DNA of 64,000 bases, taken from NCBI GenBank assembly GCA_021307315.1, contig JAJSPD010000008.1:620001-684000 (forward strand), in the 5' to 3' direction. The stretch comes from Bisporella sp. PMI_857 (taxonomy: Eukaryota; Ascomycota; Leotiomycetes; Helotiales; Helotiaceae). Below, piece by piece: positions 25,515 to 36,852 of the stretch. The position numbers and the translations under genes were made by a program. The notes under the pieces are model-generated. The model did no database searches, had not been told where the DNA came from, and worked only from the letters and a program-made list of their open reading frames with translations. Numbering within the stretch: position 1 is the first letter of the stretch; every line of letters begins with the position of its first letter.

Positions 25515-27321
25515 CTACCGCTGCCATCGTGCCTCGATCTCCCCGCCGCCAATCCCAAATCTCGGGCCTCTAGTTCCAGCACCGTATATCATTTCCATAA
25601 GTTTGCTTCGCTGGCGCTCCCTCACACCGCCTAGGTATCCGCCAACCTCTTCTAAACCACGAATCTGCTCTTCGATACCTAATGTGCTCCCATTCGCCCT
25701 CAACAATGGACTGACCAACTTCCTTCTCAAGCTCTCGAGGTTTGCTTTCAGCGTAAGAAGTTTGCCGTTATGCTGCATGAGGATAGATTTGTTTTGCACG
25801 GTCTTGGAGCGGATGGTGGCGAGGAGTTTCTTGTTGCTCTCATATTTTTCCAATCGATGGCTATTAGGTCCTAGCAACTTCGTCCAAAGTGAGGATAGCA
25901 AATCATCCTGCATTTCTTCCTGCTTGCTCGTCTCTCTGATTACCGTGCGGGCTAGATTCAAAATTGCCGATCGATACTCTCGAATAGGCCGAAGAGCGCT
26001 AAAGAGTGTGTGAGTTCGCTGTTAATGGATTCTTCGAGCACGGAGAGGAACTCGTTGAATGTGCGTTGGAGCGTGGCACGTGTGCGTTGGGGAGATGGAA
26101 GGACCGAAGAGAGAGGTTGTTATCTGACCGAGAGCTGTAGGTGAGCCTAAAGATGACTCAAGAACACCCCACTTCGAGAGCGCGCTGTGGATGTTGTCGA
26201 ATGCGGTGGTCAGGTGAGACGGTTGTGTTAGTTGTAGTTGGTGAAGTTCACGTCTCGCCCAGTCCATTACTATCAGAATCCCATCAACATCCCCATCTAC
26301 ATTCGCGAAGAACCTTGTTAACTCTACCGCCAGCGTTTTTAGGCTCTCACTTAAATCGTCAAGTTCCTTGACGATTATGGGGGCGGAGGTCATGTTCGTT
26401 GAACGCACAGATTCGCCAAGGTCCCAGACGGCTTCGCCAGTTAGTTGTAGGTCGCCGATCTGTGTAATTCCGTTCTCAGAGTAGAATATCAGAGGCTCGA
26501 AGGCTTTAGCTAGGCCGGCGACTTTCACGAGATCAGGCACAGGGGGTGGTTGCCCAGGTTGAAAGAGGTACGGAGAAGAAGGAAGGAGAGAAGGGCGATG
26601 GCAGTGCTACTTAGGAAGGACCATCTGGATCTGGTGATGGTGTTGTATCTATGTCGTATAAGAGAAATGATTGCCTCGAAGGGATCCGTTTTGTGTTGTA
26701 CTTCTGCTCGCACCGCGAAACGGATAACTGGAACGGATCAGTACACACTTTACTATACTTGGGAGGATACATACAATTATTAGGGTTTTCATCTAATGGT
26801 ACAATGGGCTCTTTTGCATCTTCCTCTACCTTTATGCTTCCAAACTTATTCGCGAACTCCTTGCTCCCGGCAGGATATGGATCTGGACTTGGACTCCTGC
26901 GCTTCTCCGGCGATAATGAGCCAGTCGGCAATCTTGTTCTCACCGCAGCCTCCAGCGTTGCATCGTTATCTCCCTCCTCCGCGCTCTCATACTCAATATC
27001 ACTGCCCAGCTCCGGACTGTCCTCCCTCGATCCTCGGTTGTGCTTTCCTAACAACTTATGCTGGCGCGTCCAGAAGCCGCTGCTTCGGTGGCCGCTGGCC
27101 TCGCGGCGCCAGGCGGGTGGGCTGCATCGTCCGTTCGAGGGTGCTTCCGAGCCCGCGATCTCCGAGTCGCTGTCGGAGCGGAAACCAGAGTGATGCGAGG
27201 GATAGCCGAAGCGGGGCGACGGGCTCAGCTCGCTGCTTCCGGGCTCGAAGTCTTGGAGTGAGGCGTCTAAAGAGGGGTTTGCGTTGAACAGAGTCTCGAG
27301 TTCCTCGATGGTCGGCGCCAT
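25515..27321 (-). CDS. conserved fungal membrane protein of unknown function, frameshifted
   Basis: The start MAPTIEELETLFNANPSLDA at 27321 is followed by a long Ser/Pro/acidic region. A clean intron at 26728-26774 (GTATGT, ACTGAT branch site, CAG) joins to FIRFAVRAEVQHKTDPFEAI and HRYNTITRSRWSFLSSTAIA, which leads into a single transmembrane helix (LLSFLLLRT). The rest is helical: PDLVKVAGLAKAFEPLIFYS, VVDWA-like MDWARRELHQLQL, RATLQRTFNEFLSVLEESIN, and a terminal basic coiled coil (LLTLKANLESLRRKL) ending at 25515. One base is missing near 26,560, 26,075 and 25,965. About 545 aa when joined. The pattern, with a disordered acidic N-terminus, one membrane anchor and a long helical C-terminal half, suggests an ER or nuclear-envelope tether, but that is a guess and I know no named family. 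Confidence 0.7.
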
Positions 27322-28798
27322 GGCCGGCGTTGATGATGGGGTGGTTGCCGACTATGACTCGTTCGTAGGGACGGTTGCGAACGTGCAGGATGTAGAGGTA
27401 TACGAATGCTAGGACAGCGAGGGCAAGCAAAGTGCTTGGGGCGATTGTAATAGAAAGTAATGTGAAATGGACGTGGTTATGTATAGTAAATAGGGTCATG
27501 ACCTATCTTATCCTGCCTGGATGCTCGTCGCGTGATCAGATCAGTGACTGTGACGGTGATCAGCGATTGCGACGCGGCTGAGGGTCGGAATCGAGGTCGT
27601 AGATAGAAGAATTTCAATATGAGAAGATAAGAAAAGAGGAATGACGAGGTTGAAGAAAAGGTCGAGTATGTTGCTAGGAATACCAAAGCTGCCCTGCAAC
27701 TAGCGGGATCAGTGCATAAGAGAGGGGGATGAATCAAGACGCGTAAATGTGATTGGATTAGCCTGGATAAAGTTGCCAAGGGAGGGTGTGCATTCCCAGC
27801 CATTGGAATAAAAGAGAGACATTTGGAGTGTGTAACAATATGGCGGGCTTGTTAATTTTTGCTGCGTTGGCAGTCCATGTAAAGTAGTTGAAGAGGGGAG
27901 GTTGGGGGGGGGGGATGCGAGGTCGATATCTGGGCCCCTCCCTATCTTACTCTCCTCCCCCACCATAACATCAACATATAACGAATCATCTCCCCTGCTC
28001 GCCAACTACAAACCATGTCCCTCACATGACCAGCTTTCACAGCCAATCACATCTCCAAAATCCAATATAGTCAAACGAACGTCGGCCGGGACTAAAAAAG
28101 CCAAAAAGGCACTCTCAGATCTCGTTCGGGTGTTTCAGATTGGAAGATACTTTCTTCCTCAGCAACTGAAATGGACTCCAAATGAGGTCTTGGCATGAGA
28201 AGATGCAGACAAGGCTCAATCATTCAGCTCATCCACAGGCGTTATGCATGCCGAAGGAGTTGATGTCCTTCCCCCTTCTTCATCTTTCATTAGTTTGAAA
28301 TGTCGTAGAAGAAAATGGGATCGGTGGCAAGTGATACTATTCTGTTCTATATGGAGATGCCGCTCGCAGTGTGGAGAGGGGAACGCTAGTTGATGGCTGG
28401 CCATGGAGGAGGAAATGGGATGGAAGATGGAAAGCGTAGTCCGTCCTCTTGCATCAACAGTGACCGGACATTTTATTGTAGAGGTGGACAATATATATCT
28501 TGGGTAGGATTTCAAAGACTTTTGATGCTCACGGCCAAGAACTACCTTTGTACGCTATTTCAAGCATCAGGAAAGCAGAGCAAGCGAATGGCTAGGAACA
28601 CCGCTTCCAATTTCTTCGCTCATACTTCCTGTGGATAGATGTCGTTGTATTTCAACCACACTCTTATCTGTTCACGCCTCAATATCCCTCGTGTGACTGA
28701 TAACCACCCAAAGCAAGGGTCAGATGATTTCCGCACGCCACACATGGTGAACATATTTAAATGCCTTCATCACTTCGAGTTCCAGTCTAGGAGTGCCT
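27322..28798. other. intergenic region, no gene recognised
   Basis: Open frames on both strands are short and lack domains. A G9 run lies at 27904-27913. The region 5' of 27321 should hold the promoter of the minus-strand membrane protein. Confidence 0.4.
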
Positions 28799-29296
28799 TC
28801 AGGTGACGTGTCCAGCAGTAGCAACCTCCAAGATATCCTTTTCCATACCCTCTACAAGCACAACCCTGATACCTGCATCTTCTAACTGCTTCCTTCCCGT
28901 ATTCTCGCCCACAAACTTCTCAGGCTCTTTCACGCCAACGAAAACAGTCTTGATAGCATTTCCATATCCCAATATCCGCTGCACACATGGTGTATTTCCG
29001 CTCAGTCTCTTAAAACACGGCTCTACCGTCGTATAAAGCACCGTATTTTTAGGCAGGACGTTTGCCAAATTCTCTTCTGGGATGGCATGCTGCTGGGCCA
29101 GTTTTATAAAACAGCTCTGTTCCGCGTGGGTATTCCCTTCGCATTCAAGCGTGTAGCCCGTTGCAAGAACAGTCTGAGTATCAACGTCAACAAGAAGGGC
29201 ACCGACGCGATAGTTTGTGGGCTTGGGTGGTGACTGCCGGGCAAGCTCAAGGGCGTGCTGCATGTATTGGACATCGGGGGTGGCGGGCAGACTCAT
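28799..29296 (-). CDS. RIB2-type cytosine/pyrimidine deaminase (DRAP deaminase-like)
   Basis: Intact single-exon gene of 165 codons, one of the few unbroken frames in the window. It is a zinc-dependent deaminase of the cytidine deaminase-like fold. Residues 18-37 (LARQSPPKPTNYRVGALLVD) and GYTLECEGNTHAEQ are typical of the deaminase domain of fungal Rib2, which acts on diaminohydroxyphosphoribosylaminopyrimidine in riboflavin synthesis. The catalytic HAE is at residues 57-59, and the zinc cysteines are C94 and C104 in EPCFKRLSGNTPC; the Glu for proton shuttling is E59. FVGENTGRKQLEDAGI near the C-terminus also fits. It lacks the pseudouridine-synthase domain fused to the deaminase in yeast Rib2, so it may be a stand-alone form or a related deaminase of unproven substrate. 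Confidence 0.85.
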   Translation of the reverse strand: MSLPATPDVQYMQHALELARQSPPKPTNYRVGALLVDVDTQTVLATGYTLECEGNTHAEQSCFIKLAQQHAIPEENLANVLPKNTVLYTTVEPCFKRLSGNTPCVQRILGYGNAIKTVFVGVKEPEKFVGENTGRKQLEDAGIRVVLVEGMEKDILEVATAGHVT

Positions 29297-30105
29297 CGTG
29301 GAGATGATCCCAAGGGACCGGTACAGTAAGATCAGAACTCAATCGGCAAGTCACGGTAGCCGTAATAATGATTTGTTTGTGGTGACTTTGCGGCTCACCT
29401 GACAATGACAGGAATGATGGTCACGTTGATAAAGTTCTGTTCCTGAAGGAGTGGTGTTTGCTGGGTGATGACCATCAACAACTGAGAATAGTGCAACTGG
29501 ACTCCTCTATAAAGGCAAGCAATAGATCCTCGATCCTTATGAGCTCAGACTGTCCACTCGAAATGTCAGGATTACCAGGGTCACACATGAGAAAGGCAGC
29601 TTGATTCGTGAGGTTGAGGATCAGCAGGAGCGGAAGGCCTACAGTGGTTCTATACCCTACCAGCCCTACTAACGTTAAGCTTCGGGAAGCCTTCAGCACG
29701 CCAAGCGCCAACCACCATAGCGGGCCCGGCATGCGCAAAAAAGGGGAAAGATTATTGTAAAATGGGATTCTTGCGACGTCACTAGCGGAGGTTATGTTTA
29801 CAGGACATAACATATACTGGGAAACATGCTCGGTCTGTCCTCTGTGACATTTGGGAAAATGCGCCTTGGATAAGAACACCACGCATAAATATTCGGCTTT
29901 CTGCTAATTACATTTCAATTGCTTATTTGGCTTCTGCGGCCGACAAAGCTCGTACCAATTCTACGCTTATTGTGCTAAACGTCAACCCCCACCACATCCC
30001 CAAATTTGGCTTCAACTTCTAACCGGCATCCACGGAACCACTCGAAACCCCTAATTACAACACTCTAGAAGACCTAGAAATCCTGAGAAGCCATATGGAT
30101 CGGTG
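29297..30105. other. intergenic region, probable divergent promoters
   Basis: Lies between the deaminase (minus) and the WD40 gene (plus). A minus-strand open frame at 29475-29882 has hydrophobic stretches but no family resemblance, so it is not called. Confidence 0.4.
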
Positions 30106-33100
30106 ATGGAGGTCGCACTACCGAAGATTCAAGTGACGGACGACCAGAATAAAGAGGGGAGCGTGGCTACCATTGACTCTCCTACTGTGACGGATAGTGG
30201 ACAATCCGTACGACCGCGCTCTGCAACATCTTCTGAAGGTTAGTTGTAATCATACTTGGAGCAGATTCGCAATCATTCCGCGCTATGCGACTTGCGATTG
30301 ATCGTCTAGAGAGGAATGTCTTTGCTGTGCTTATGCTAACTAAGCTCTGCATTCTAGGTAATCCGCAGTCGCAAACAAATGGGAAAAGGGGACCTGTCAA
30401 GCAATACGGAGCGCTACCTTGAAAGATGCCAATGGCGAAAGAGCAACATCTCCTCCATTACAATCTTCAACAGCTATCGACCCTTTGTCACACGTACGTT
30501 TTTCACAACAGATCTTACGTAAACTGTCTGTTGCAGATAGCTCGAGACTGCGCCCAGCTTGAAGGCAGGATTTACTTACTGAGATTGTATAGCATATTCT
30601 GAAGCGGACAAATACTGAGAGTATCATACCACAAAAACTGCGGAATGCTGGTCTGCCAGATAGTCCGAAGCTTGAGAATGTTAGCACCCCTGAGGTTGCT
30701 GGGCCGCCGTCCAGACAGCAGACCCCGGAAATAGGCCGCACTGATAGTATTCACCTCAAAGAGAAGAAGTAAGTATTATTTTACATCCATATTCCTTGGA
30801 ATTAAAGCCACCCTGGCGTTTATAGTTTGGGCTTATAATGTAATCTCAAATATCATGCTTACCCGAGGCGTAAAACCGATTAAAAATTTTCCGAGAATAC
30901 CGACTAACTTCAAACTTCTAACTATAGAAAGGGCGTGTCATTCCTAAGTCGATTCAGCATAATTGGTGGGAAGAAGAAGGACCAAACATTCGATGCGGAT
31001 GACGATGAATCGGAGCTTGGAGACCCGCGGACTGAAGGCATGAATGCATGTGTCTTTTCTTCGTCGATAGGTGCGAATGGATACATACCACAGCATAAAG
31101 AACCGCCGAGATATATCAAGGTACGGGCGCATAACAAGAAGGATAGAGAGTTCAACCGCATGTTCCTAGCTCAAGAGCTAAGCGGCAGTAAACACCATTC
31201 AGTCAGTGACGAAAAGGTTCCTGGAATAACGACGACAGATGTTCCTCATAAATTGTCCAAAACTGGGAAAGCTGGTGGAGCGGTCTGGGCGATGGAGTTT
31301 AGCAAAGATGGGAAATATCTTGCGGCGGCTGGTCGAGACCAAGTCGTGCGAGTGTGGGCTGTCATTTCGACTCCGGGGGAACGACGAGAACACGAACATG
31401 AGGAAGATGTTGTTTCTGGATCTTCGGGCGGTGAAAGATTGAGTGCACCAGTTTTCAGGTCAAAACCAATCCGCGAGTTCGAGGGGCATACCGGTGATAT
31501 TCTAGATCTGAGTTGGAGCAAGAACAACTTTTTGCTCTCTTCCTCCATGGATAAGACGGTGAGATTGTGGCATATCAGCAGACAAGAATGCCTTTGTACA
31601 TTCAAGCACAAAGATTTTGTCACATCAATAGCTTTCCATCCCAAGGATGACAGGTTTTTCTTGGCCGGCTCGCTAGACTCAGTTTTGCGATTGTGGAGTA
31701 TACCCGACAAGTCTGTGGCGTTTTGGAATCAGCTGCCAGACCTAATCACGGCTGTGGCGTTCACCCAGACGGGAAGACTGCCATGGCAGGTGTGTTATCC
31801 GGGCTTTGTTTGTTCTATGAAACAGAAGGCTTGAAATACCATACGCAGATCCACGTGAGATCTTCTAGAGGAAAGAACGCCAAGGGAAGCAAAATAACTG
31901 GAATTCGGACGATTACCTTTCCACCAGATGATCCAGAAGGGGAGATGAAAGTTCTCATAACAAGTAATGACTCACGAGTTCGTGTGTACAATCTTCGAGA
32001 CAAGAGTCTCGAAATGAAATTCAGAGGGCATGAGAATACATGCAGTCAGATTAATGCCAGCTTCAGCGATGATGCACAATATATAATCTGCGGAAGCGAA
32101 GATCGAAAAGCCTATATATGGTCTACCACTCAAGTAGACCCCGAGAACAAAGATAAGAGGCCATTGGAGTTTTTCGAAGCACACCCGGACATCGTCACAG
32201 CAGCAATCATTGCCCCGACGAAGTCTCGCCAGCTTTTGAGCGCCTCTGGAGATCCAATATATGATCTTTCAACCCACCTCCGGTAACCTTACTGAGTAGA
32301 GAGGAGTCAAATGCATCTTCTATGCCGGCACAAAATCGAGAGGCAGAGAAGCAACATTCGGGTATCGAGATCCTAATCAAGAAGCCAGAGGAGACACCTG
32401 CTTATCTTGCGCGATGTACACATATGGACGGTAACATAATTATAACAGCGGATTATCAAGGAGGAATCAAAGTCTTTAGACAAGACTGTGCATTCCATAA
32501 GAGACGCCAAGAGTCGTGGGAAACTGGATCAATGTTCTCTAAGAAGATGCTCGGTCGAAGCAATAGCATCATGACACGGAATAGTGCAGGATCACATTCT
32601 CGACGAAACTCAGTCTCACGAAACTCCACCGGTGCACCGACATTACAATCTGATCATATACTTTCATGGCGCAATTCTGTCAATAGTAATACTAGTTTGG
32701 ATAATACAATACGCTTTGGAGCGAAGAATTCTCGCACGGATCGAAGCGTCTCACCTGGCAAATTCAACCGAGGTGGCCAGTCTCCATCAAGTGGCGGCTC
32801 CCATTCAAACCTCGCAAGCACAGCACGACAGCCGCAATACACAGCAACGCCTTTACATAATGCATCTAGTGTTTCCACAACCAGTCCACCACAAAGTCTG
32901 TATAAAGCGCCTAGTTATAATATTAGTCAACCACCAACACCAGGCTTTAGCATGAAGGGCGACAGCGACGATAATCCCTTCTGTTAGATGGCTCAGGGAA
33001 AAGCTACCAGTTCTGGAACGTCGCGTCCTGGAAAACCAGCTCGCCGGACCCATCCAAGCTAGCGTCAGTCGCGCCAAAGTTGGAGAAGAAAGGGAGTTAT

Positions 33101-33259
33101 GTAAGTGAATTAAGCAGTGATGATCCGGGCACGGAAGAAGATTCTAGCGAGGGCGAAGCACTTGCTTGTAGGAAATGCGGTGGAAAAGATTTTCGAGCGA
33201 GAAAGGTGGGCAAAGGCCAGAAGCTTGTGTGTAAGAAGTGCGGGACGACGGCGGATTAG
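30106..33259 (+). CDS. WD40 protein of the WDR44/Dgr2-Laf1 group with C-terminal zinc ribbon, frameshifted
   Basis: Start MEVALPKIQVTDDQNKEG. Introns fit at 30239-30357, about 30494-30592 and 30769-30927. The disordered N-terminus leads to RYIKVRAHNKKDREFNRMFL and AQEL, a block conserved in fungal WDR44/YMR102C-like proteins. WD repeats follow: GAVWAMEFSKDGKYLAAAGR, HTGDILDLSWSKNNFLLSSS, FVTSIAFHPKDDRFFLAGSL, FRGHENTCSQINASFSDDAQ, then a Ser/Arg-rich tail. The last frame holds LLDGSGKSYQFWNVASWK and ends in a CX2C-X16-CX2C zinc ribbon (CRKCGG...CKKCGTTAD, stop 33257-33259). Bases are missing near 30,405, 31,772, 32,263 and 32,978. Metazoan WDR44 binds Rab11 and affects endosome recycling; yeast Dgr2/Laf1 roles are poorly defined, so the cell role here is inferred. 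Confidence 0.85.
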
Positions 33260-34000
33260 ACAAAAGGGCGTCATTTGTAGGATGGATGTTTCGTTGTTTT
33301 GCATGAGAGGGTGTTTGGATTAGGTTTTATGGTTAGCGATGCGTTTAGGTGTCATATCCTGGGAAGGATCAATACATGTTTCTCCTCTAAATCTTGATCT
33401 TCTTTGCGTAATGAATTCATAATTGCAGGGTGTTAGTAAGTGCGAGTTATGTCATACGACCCGCTGCGTGGGAGAGGTGGATGGCTCCACAACCCAAATC
33501 TTTCACGTCCATGTGCTGGCAAGCAATTTTCAGACTCAGAGCCAAAGTCAACCCACAAGTGACTCGCCTCACATCTTCTTGCCGACTCCTTTACAAATCC
33601 AAGCTCTCCGATTCAACGCTCCTATTTTTTTCGTTTCAGTTCGCTTCATCTCCCGATTATTGACCCCTGTTGTAGGCGAGTCCCGGAAGCGCTCTCATTC
33701 GTCTGTCTATGTACCGTAATCGCAAAGTGGTGCGACTGGCTTCCAGAATATCCGTTGAATGCAGAACGCTGACATATAGTGAATTGCGCTTCTCCGTGGT
33801 CTCCTTGGAGGTTTGCTTCTCAGTGTTCCTGAATCATACGATCCATACAAAATGCCTATCGTCCAAAATGTATATAAAAAGCAGCGATCTTCGTTTGATG
33901 TCATGGACATTTCGAAATTCAAAATATCCACATATATCTGCTTGATTATCGCATACAAATTCACACCCGCTTCTTGTTGCTGTTTGAAAGATAATCTACG
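33260..34000. other. intergenic region, protoglobin promoter side
   Basis: No gene recognised. Plus-strand open frames at 33423-33719 and 33709-34028 lack domains. The second part leads into the protoglobin start. Confidence 0.4.
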
Positions 34001-34781
34001 ATGCAACATATCTCAGCCGAGTCGTTGAAAAACGACCTTCCGTCGAGGATCGCGTATCTTTCGCAGTTCCTGGGCCTGACCACGGACGACACAGATGCTC
34101 TACTTGCTTCCGCGCCACTTATCGCCCCCTCGTCCCTCCATCCTCGATGCCGTCTATACCAAGCTCCTGAGCTTCGACATCACCGCCCAAGCCTTCGTGC
34201 CCAAAAACACCGACTACAAAACCGTGAAGAGCGTCCAGGAGCTCACGCTCGACCATCCTCAGATCGCCCTCCGGAAGGATTTTCTCAAGGTGCGTTTTTT
34301 GGCCCTTTTTGAGACCAGCGAGATAAGATAAGAAGGAAAGCTGATAGGTGGCTATAGAATTACCTCGTGAAGTTGGTGACCACGAAAGATCTTGGCCCCG
34401 ATAGCAAATTCTGGGTCTATCTGAATAATGTGGGGATTATGCACACGGGGAAGCCGGGGTTCAAGCACCGGGAGAAGAAGCCTGAGCTTCGTGTCGAGTA
34501 TATCCATAGTAGGTCATGCCTTTTCCGTTCCCCCTCCACCCCCTTTCCCTTCCTCTATTTTTTTTCAAGGATGACGCAAGAGATTCGCTAACGGATATAT
34601 CATAGTGAGTGTCTTGCTGGGCTATGTGGTTGATGTAGTGATTGCTGCGGTGATGGAGATGAAGGAGATCGATACGGCGACGAAAAGTCGCGTGTTGAGG
34701 GCGCTCAACAAGGTCATTTGGATCCAGAATGATCTTTTTGCCAGGCATTACCTGGCTGATGAGAACGAAGAAGGAAAGTAG
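34001..34781 (+). CDS. fungal protoglobin-domain heme protein, two single-base breaks
   Basis: Globin-fold protein of the protoglobin family, expected to bind heme and gaseous ligands; its role in fungi is not settled. Start MQHISAESLKNDLPSRIAYL. Introns at 34290-34357 and 34509-34605 fit exactly. Family blocks in order: RIAYLSQFLGLTTDDTDALL, then APLVPSILDAVYTKLLSFDI (spread over three frames), TAQAFVPKNTDYKTV, HPQIALRKDFLKNYLVKLVT, DLGPDSKFWVYLNNVGIMHT, HREKKPELRVEYIHMSVLLG and VIWIQNDLFARHYLADENEE. The HTG/KPGFKHR region and the conserved His in the YLNNVGIMHTG-GFKHR stretch are where proximal heme contacts usually lie. One C appears lost after GCC CC at about 34,128 and another base at about 34,137. 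About 185 aa when joined, normal for the family. Confidence 0.85.
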
Positions 34782-35582
34782 AGAATTGAGATGAGGCCGT
34801 GCCGCCTTTTAGAAGACGTAGACATTGTTACTAGATGGAGACTAGATGTAAGATAGGTTAGCGAGACGGCGTGTCATGGCTCGGTGTCTAGGGATTGCTG
34901 CTCTGGCGTTTGTGTAAGATGGGCGGATGGAGATGATGCTTATAATGATAACATTACATTGTAGAAGGCTAGACGATGCTCCAATACAATATACATACAC
35001 GAAACTTCCGACGCAAAGATTTTGGACGTTTTTATGTTAAGGCAAGGGTTGCGTAGTAGGCAAAAGCTAAGTGTCCAAGATTCTGAGAGGCAGAGAAATC
35101 AAAGGCCGAAAGCCATTCTCGTGTGAAAGCCACAACAGGGCTACCTAAAGCAAATTATCAATGTTCCAGAATTCATAATAACCTCCTCATTTTAGTGTTT
35201 GGTCCTTTCGCAAAAACAGCCTTACTTGTTGCCCGCTTGAGCATGTTGTGAAGTGAATCTCTGTTCCTTTGTCAACTCCTTTTCCTTACCCAAGAAAATA
35301 TCTCATGCGGTATTAGTTCTGGACACATTCTCCCCGGCATCCATCTTCTAGACTGTGAAAATACCAATAGAGACAGTGCAGCCGGTGCTCACTTGTCAAC
35401 TACCAAGATATCCTTAAGCGTTCTAGCAAATACCGCAGCACGTATGGCCAAACGAAACAAAAAGAATCTTTGTTGTCGTGTCAAGCCTCCTTCAACGGGC
35501 TCCGATAAATATGCATCTCAAGAACCACCTCTCATATACGCCCGGGTTCACCCAGATTCTGCCTTGACACCGGCACAAAAAA

Positions 35583-35651
35583 GGACCTGGGCGGGACTCA
35601 AACCCGCGTCTCAGCAAGCTGCCGTATGCTAACCACCTACACCACCAGGCC
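35583..35651 (-). tRNA. tRNA-like gene with shortened anticodon arm, isotype uncertain
   Basis: On the minus strand a 69-nt sequence begins GGCCTGG and ends CCAGGTC plus a discriminator C; the seven acceptor pairs all form (one G-T). The D arm is GTGT-loop-GCAT with the A box TGGTGTAGGTGGTTAGCAT, and the T arm is GCGGG-TTTGAGT-CCCGC, a good B box. A T6 tract follows directly, a pol III stop. Between A26 and the T arm only 17 nt remain (CGGCAGCTTGCTGAGAC) where about 21-22 are expected, so no complete anticodon stem can be drawn. This is either a tRNA gene that lost about four bases or a pseudo-tRNA. TGC (Ala) or GCT (Ser) anticodons are possible but undecided. Confidence 0.6.
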
Positions 35652-35990
35652 ACGCATTGCTCTTGGAGGATTGAATGGTGAAGCGTCGGGATGGATTTAT
35701 ATATGTCGGGTATGGGCACGGATATATATGCCGCGTTAGCCGAGAGGCACCCGGGTAAGATATCGGGTGATGCGGTCGTCGCATGCTGAAGGCTGCGTGG
35801 CATTTTATGTTTGGGCAGAATATACCCAGCTTTAGATATTTTATTTTAAACCTTGCTTTGTTTGGATGGTTGTAATAACAGGGCCATGCTCTAGAGCTGG
35901 ATAGTCATTTAGTGATGGTAACTGCTTCCTTTTATTTTTATCGACTTTGCCTTTCAGTTCAATGACTACTTTCAATAAACAACCCACCTT

Positions 35991-36003
35991 CCCCCCCCCC
36001 CCC
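35991..36003. repeat. C13 homopolymer run
   Basis: Thirteen consecutive C from 35991 to 36003 in an otherwise AT-rich intergenic stretch. Confidence 0.9.
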
Positions 36004-36403
36004 AGTTTTAGGGGTCCCAAATATAAATCGTAGATACAGCCAATAGAAACTCTAACAGTCCTGCCCTAATGCACATAAACATGTATCGCAATGAGTTCTA
36101 AACCTCCAATCTAGCGTGCTGCATGAAAACCATGCAAGCCTTTTCTCTCAGGCAAACCCACCATGCTGCTGCGAAAGGACGTTGGTTGCACCAGCTCAAA
36201 GCAGTCCTAATCCCGGTGCCAGAATCTACTTTCTCCTTTGCTTCAAGAAGCTGTCTCCGCCCGAGATATGCTAGAGATAGGTAGGCGATTCTTTATTCCC
36301 TAATGCCGATCATCGACCACTCCAGACATTTTGATATTTGCCAAGCTGCTGTTAAAAGAATGCCCTTGGCTTCAACCGCCTTCTTTGACACGTCCAGGTT
36401 GAT

Positions 36404-36852
36404 TTACAGCTTGCCTCTCAAGCTTAAGCTTAACTGAGCAGGTGGCTTAGACTCATTAATATTCTTGCTAACCCCTTTTGGCGCCTCCGTTTCGCTCTTT
36501 TCAACAACCTCTTCTGCATTCATGAATCGACCATCTGGGCCTTGAGGTCGTCTGAGTAGCGCACATGACACACCAGACGGAAATACATAAGGCGTGATCT
36601 TCGGCTTCGGCCGGGAATTCAATAGCTCCTTCAACCGCTGCCGTGCTGCGCGTCTTTTGAGAATGCGATGGGATTGCTTGGAGTTCAAGTTTGCAGGGCG
36701 CTTGTTGTTTGAAATGTCGATAGAACTCGTCAACGATTGTGATAACTGTTGGTGAGAAATCAGGGTCGGTTGTGATGAACCTAGCAGCTGCTGATCCGCG
36801 ATGGGATGTTTGTCATCGGGGTCACTCGGTTCAGAAATGCTGGTCGTTGATT
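36404..36852 (-). CDS. diverged HAP2/NF-YA (CCAAT-factor subunit)-like protein, 5' end unresolved
   Basis: The core NLNSKQSHRILKRRAARQRL aligns with the HAP2/NF-YA subunit-association helix (canonical YVNAKQFHRILKRR), and RRPQGPDGRFMNAEEV aligns with the end of its DNA-binding region (canonical RRPRGPGGRF). In between, the canonical Ser-Arg-His-x-His-Ala DNA-contact segment is replaced by PSGVSCALL, so the His and Arg contacts to CCAAT are missing, and one residue is added. HAP2 joins Hap3/Hap5 to bind CCAAT boxes. The frame continues upstream without ATG into a Gln/Ser-rich stretch (DQQLLGSSQPTLISHQQLSQ), so the true start lies in an upstream exon; candidate coding sequence exists at 36862-37062. 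It may be a paralogue that still joins the complex but cannot bind DNA, or a decaying copy. Confidence 0.6.

Larger units (their letters stand above)
34782..36403. other. intergenic region with tRNA-like gene
   Basis: Apart from the tRNA-like sequence at 35583-35651 and a C13 run at 35991-36003, no gene is visible. The open frames crossing the tRNA-like gene on both strands are artefacts of it. Confidence 0.5.

Noticed and set aside
35393..35803. Open frames on both strands across 35.4-35.8 kb
   Set aside because: They translate the tRNA-like gene and its flanks, not a protein.
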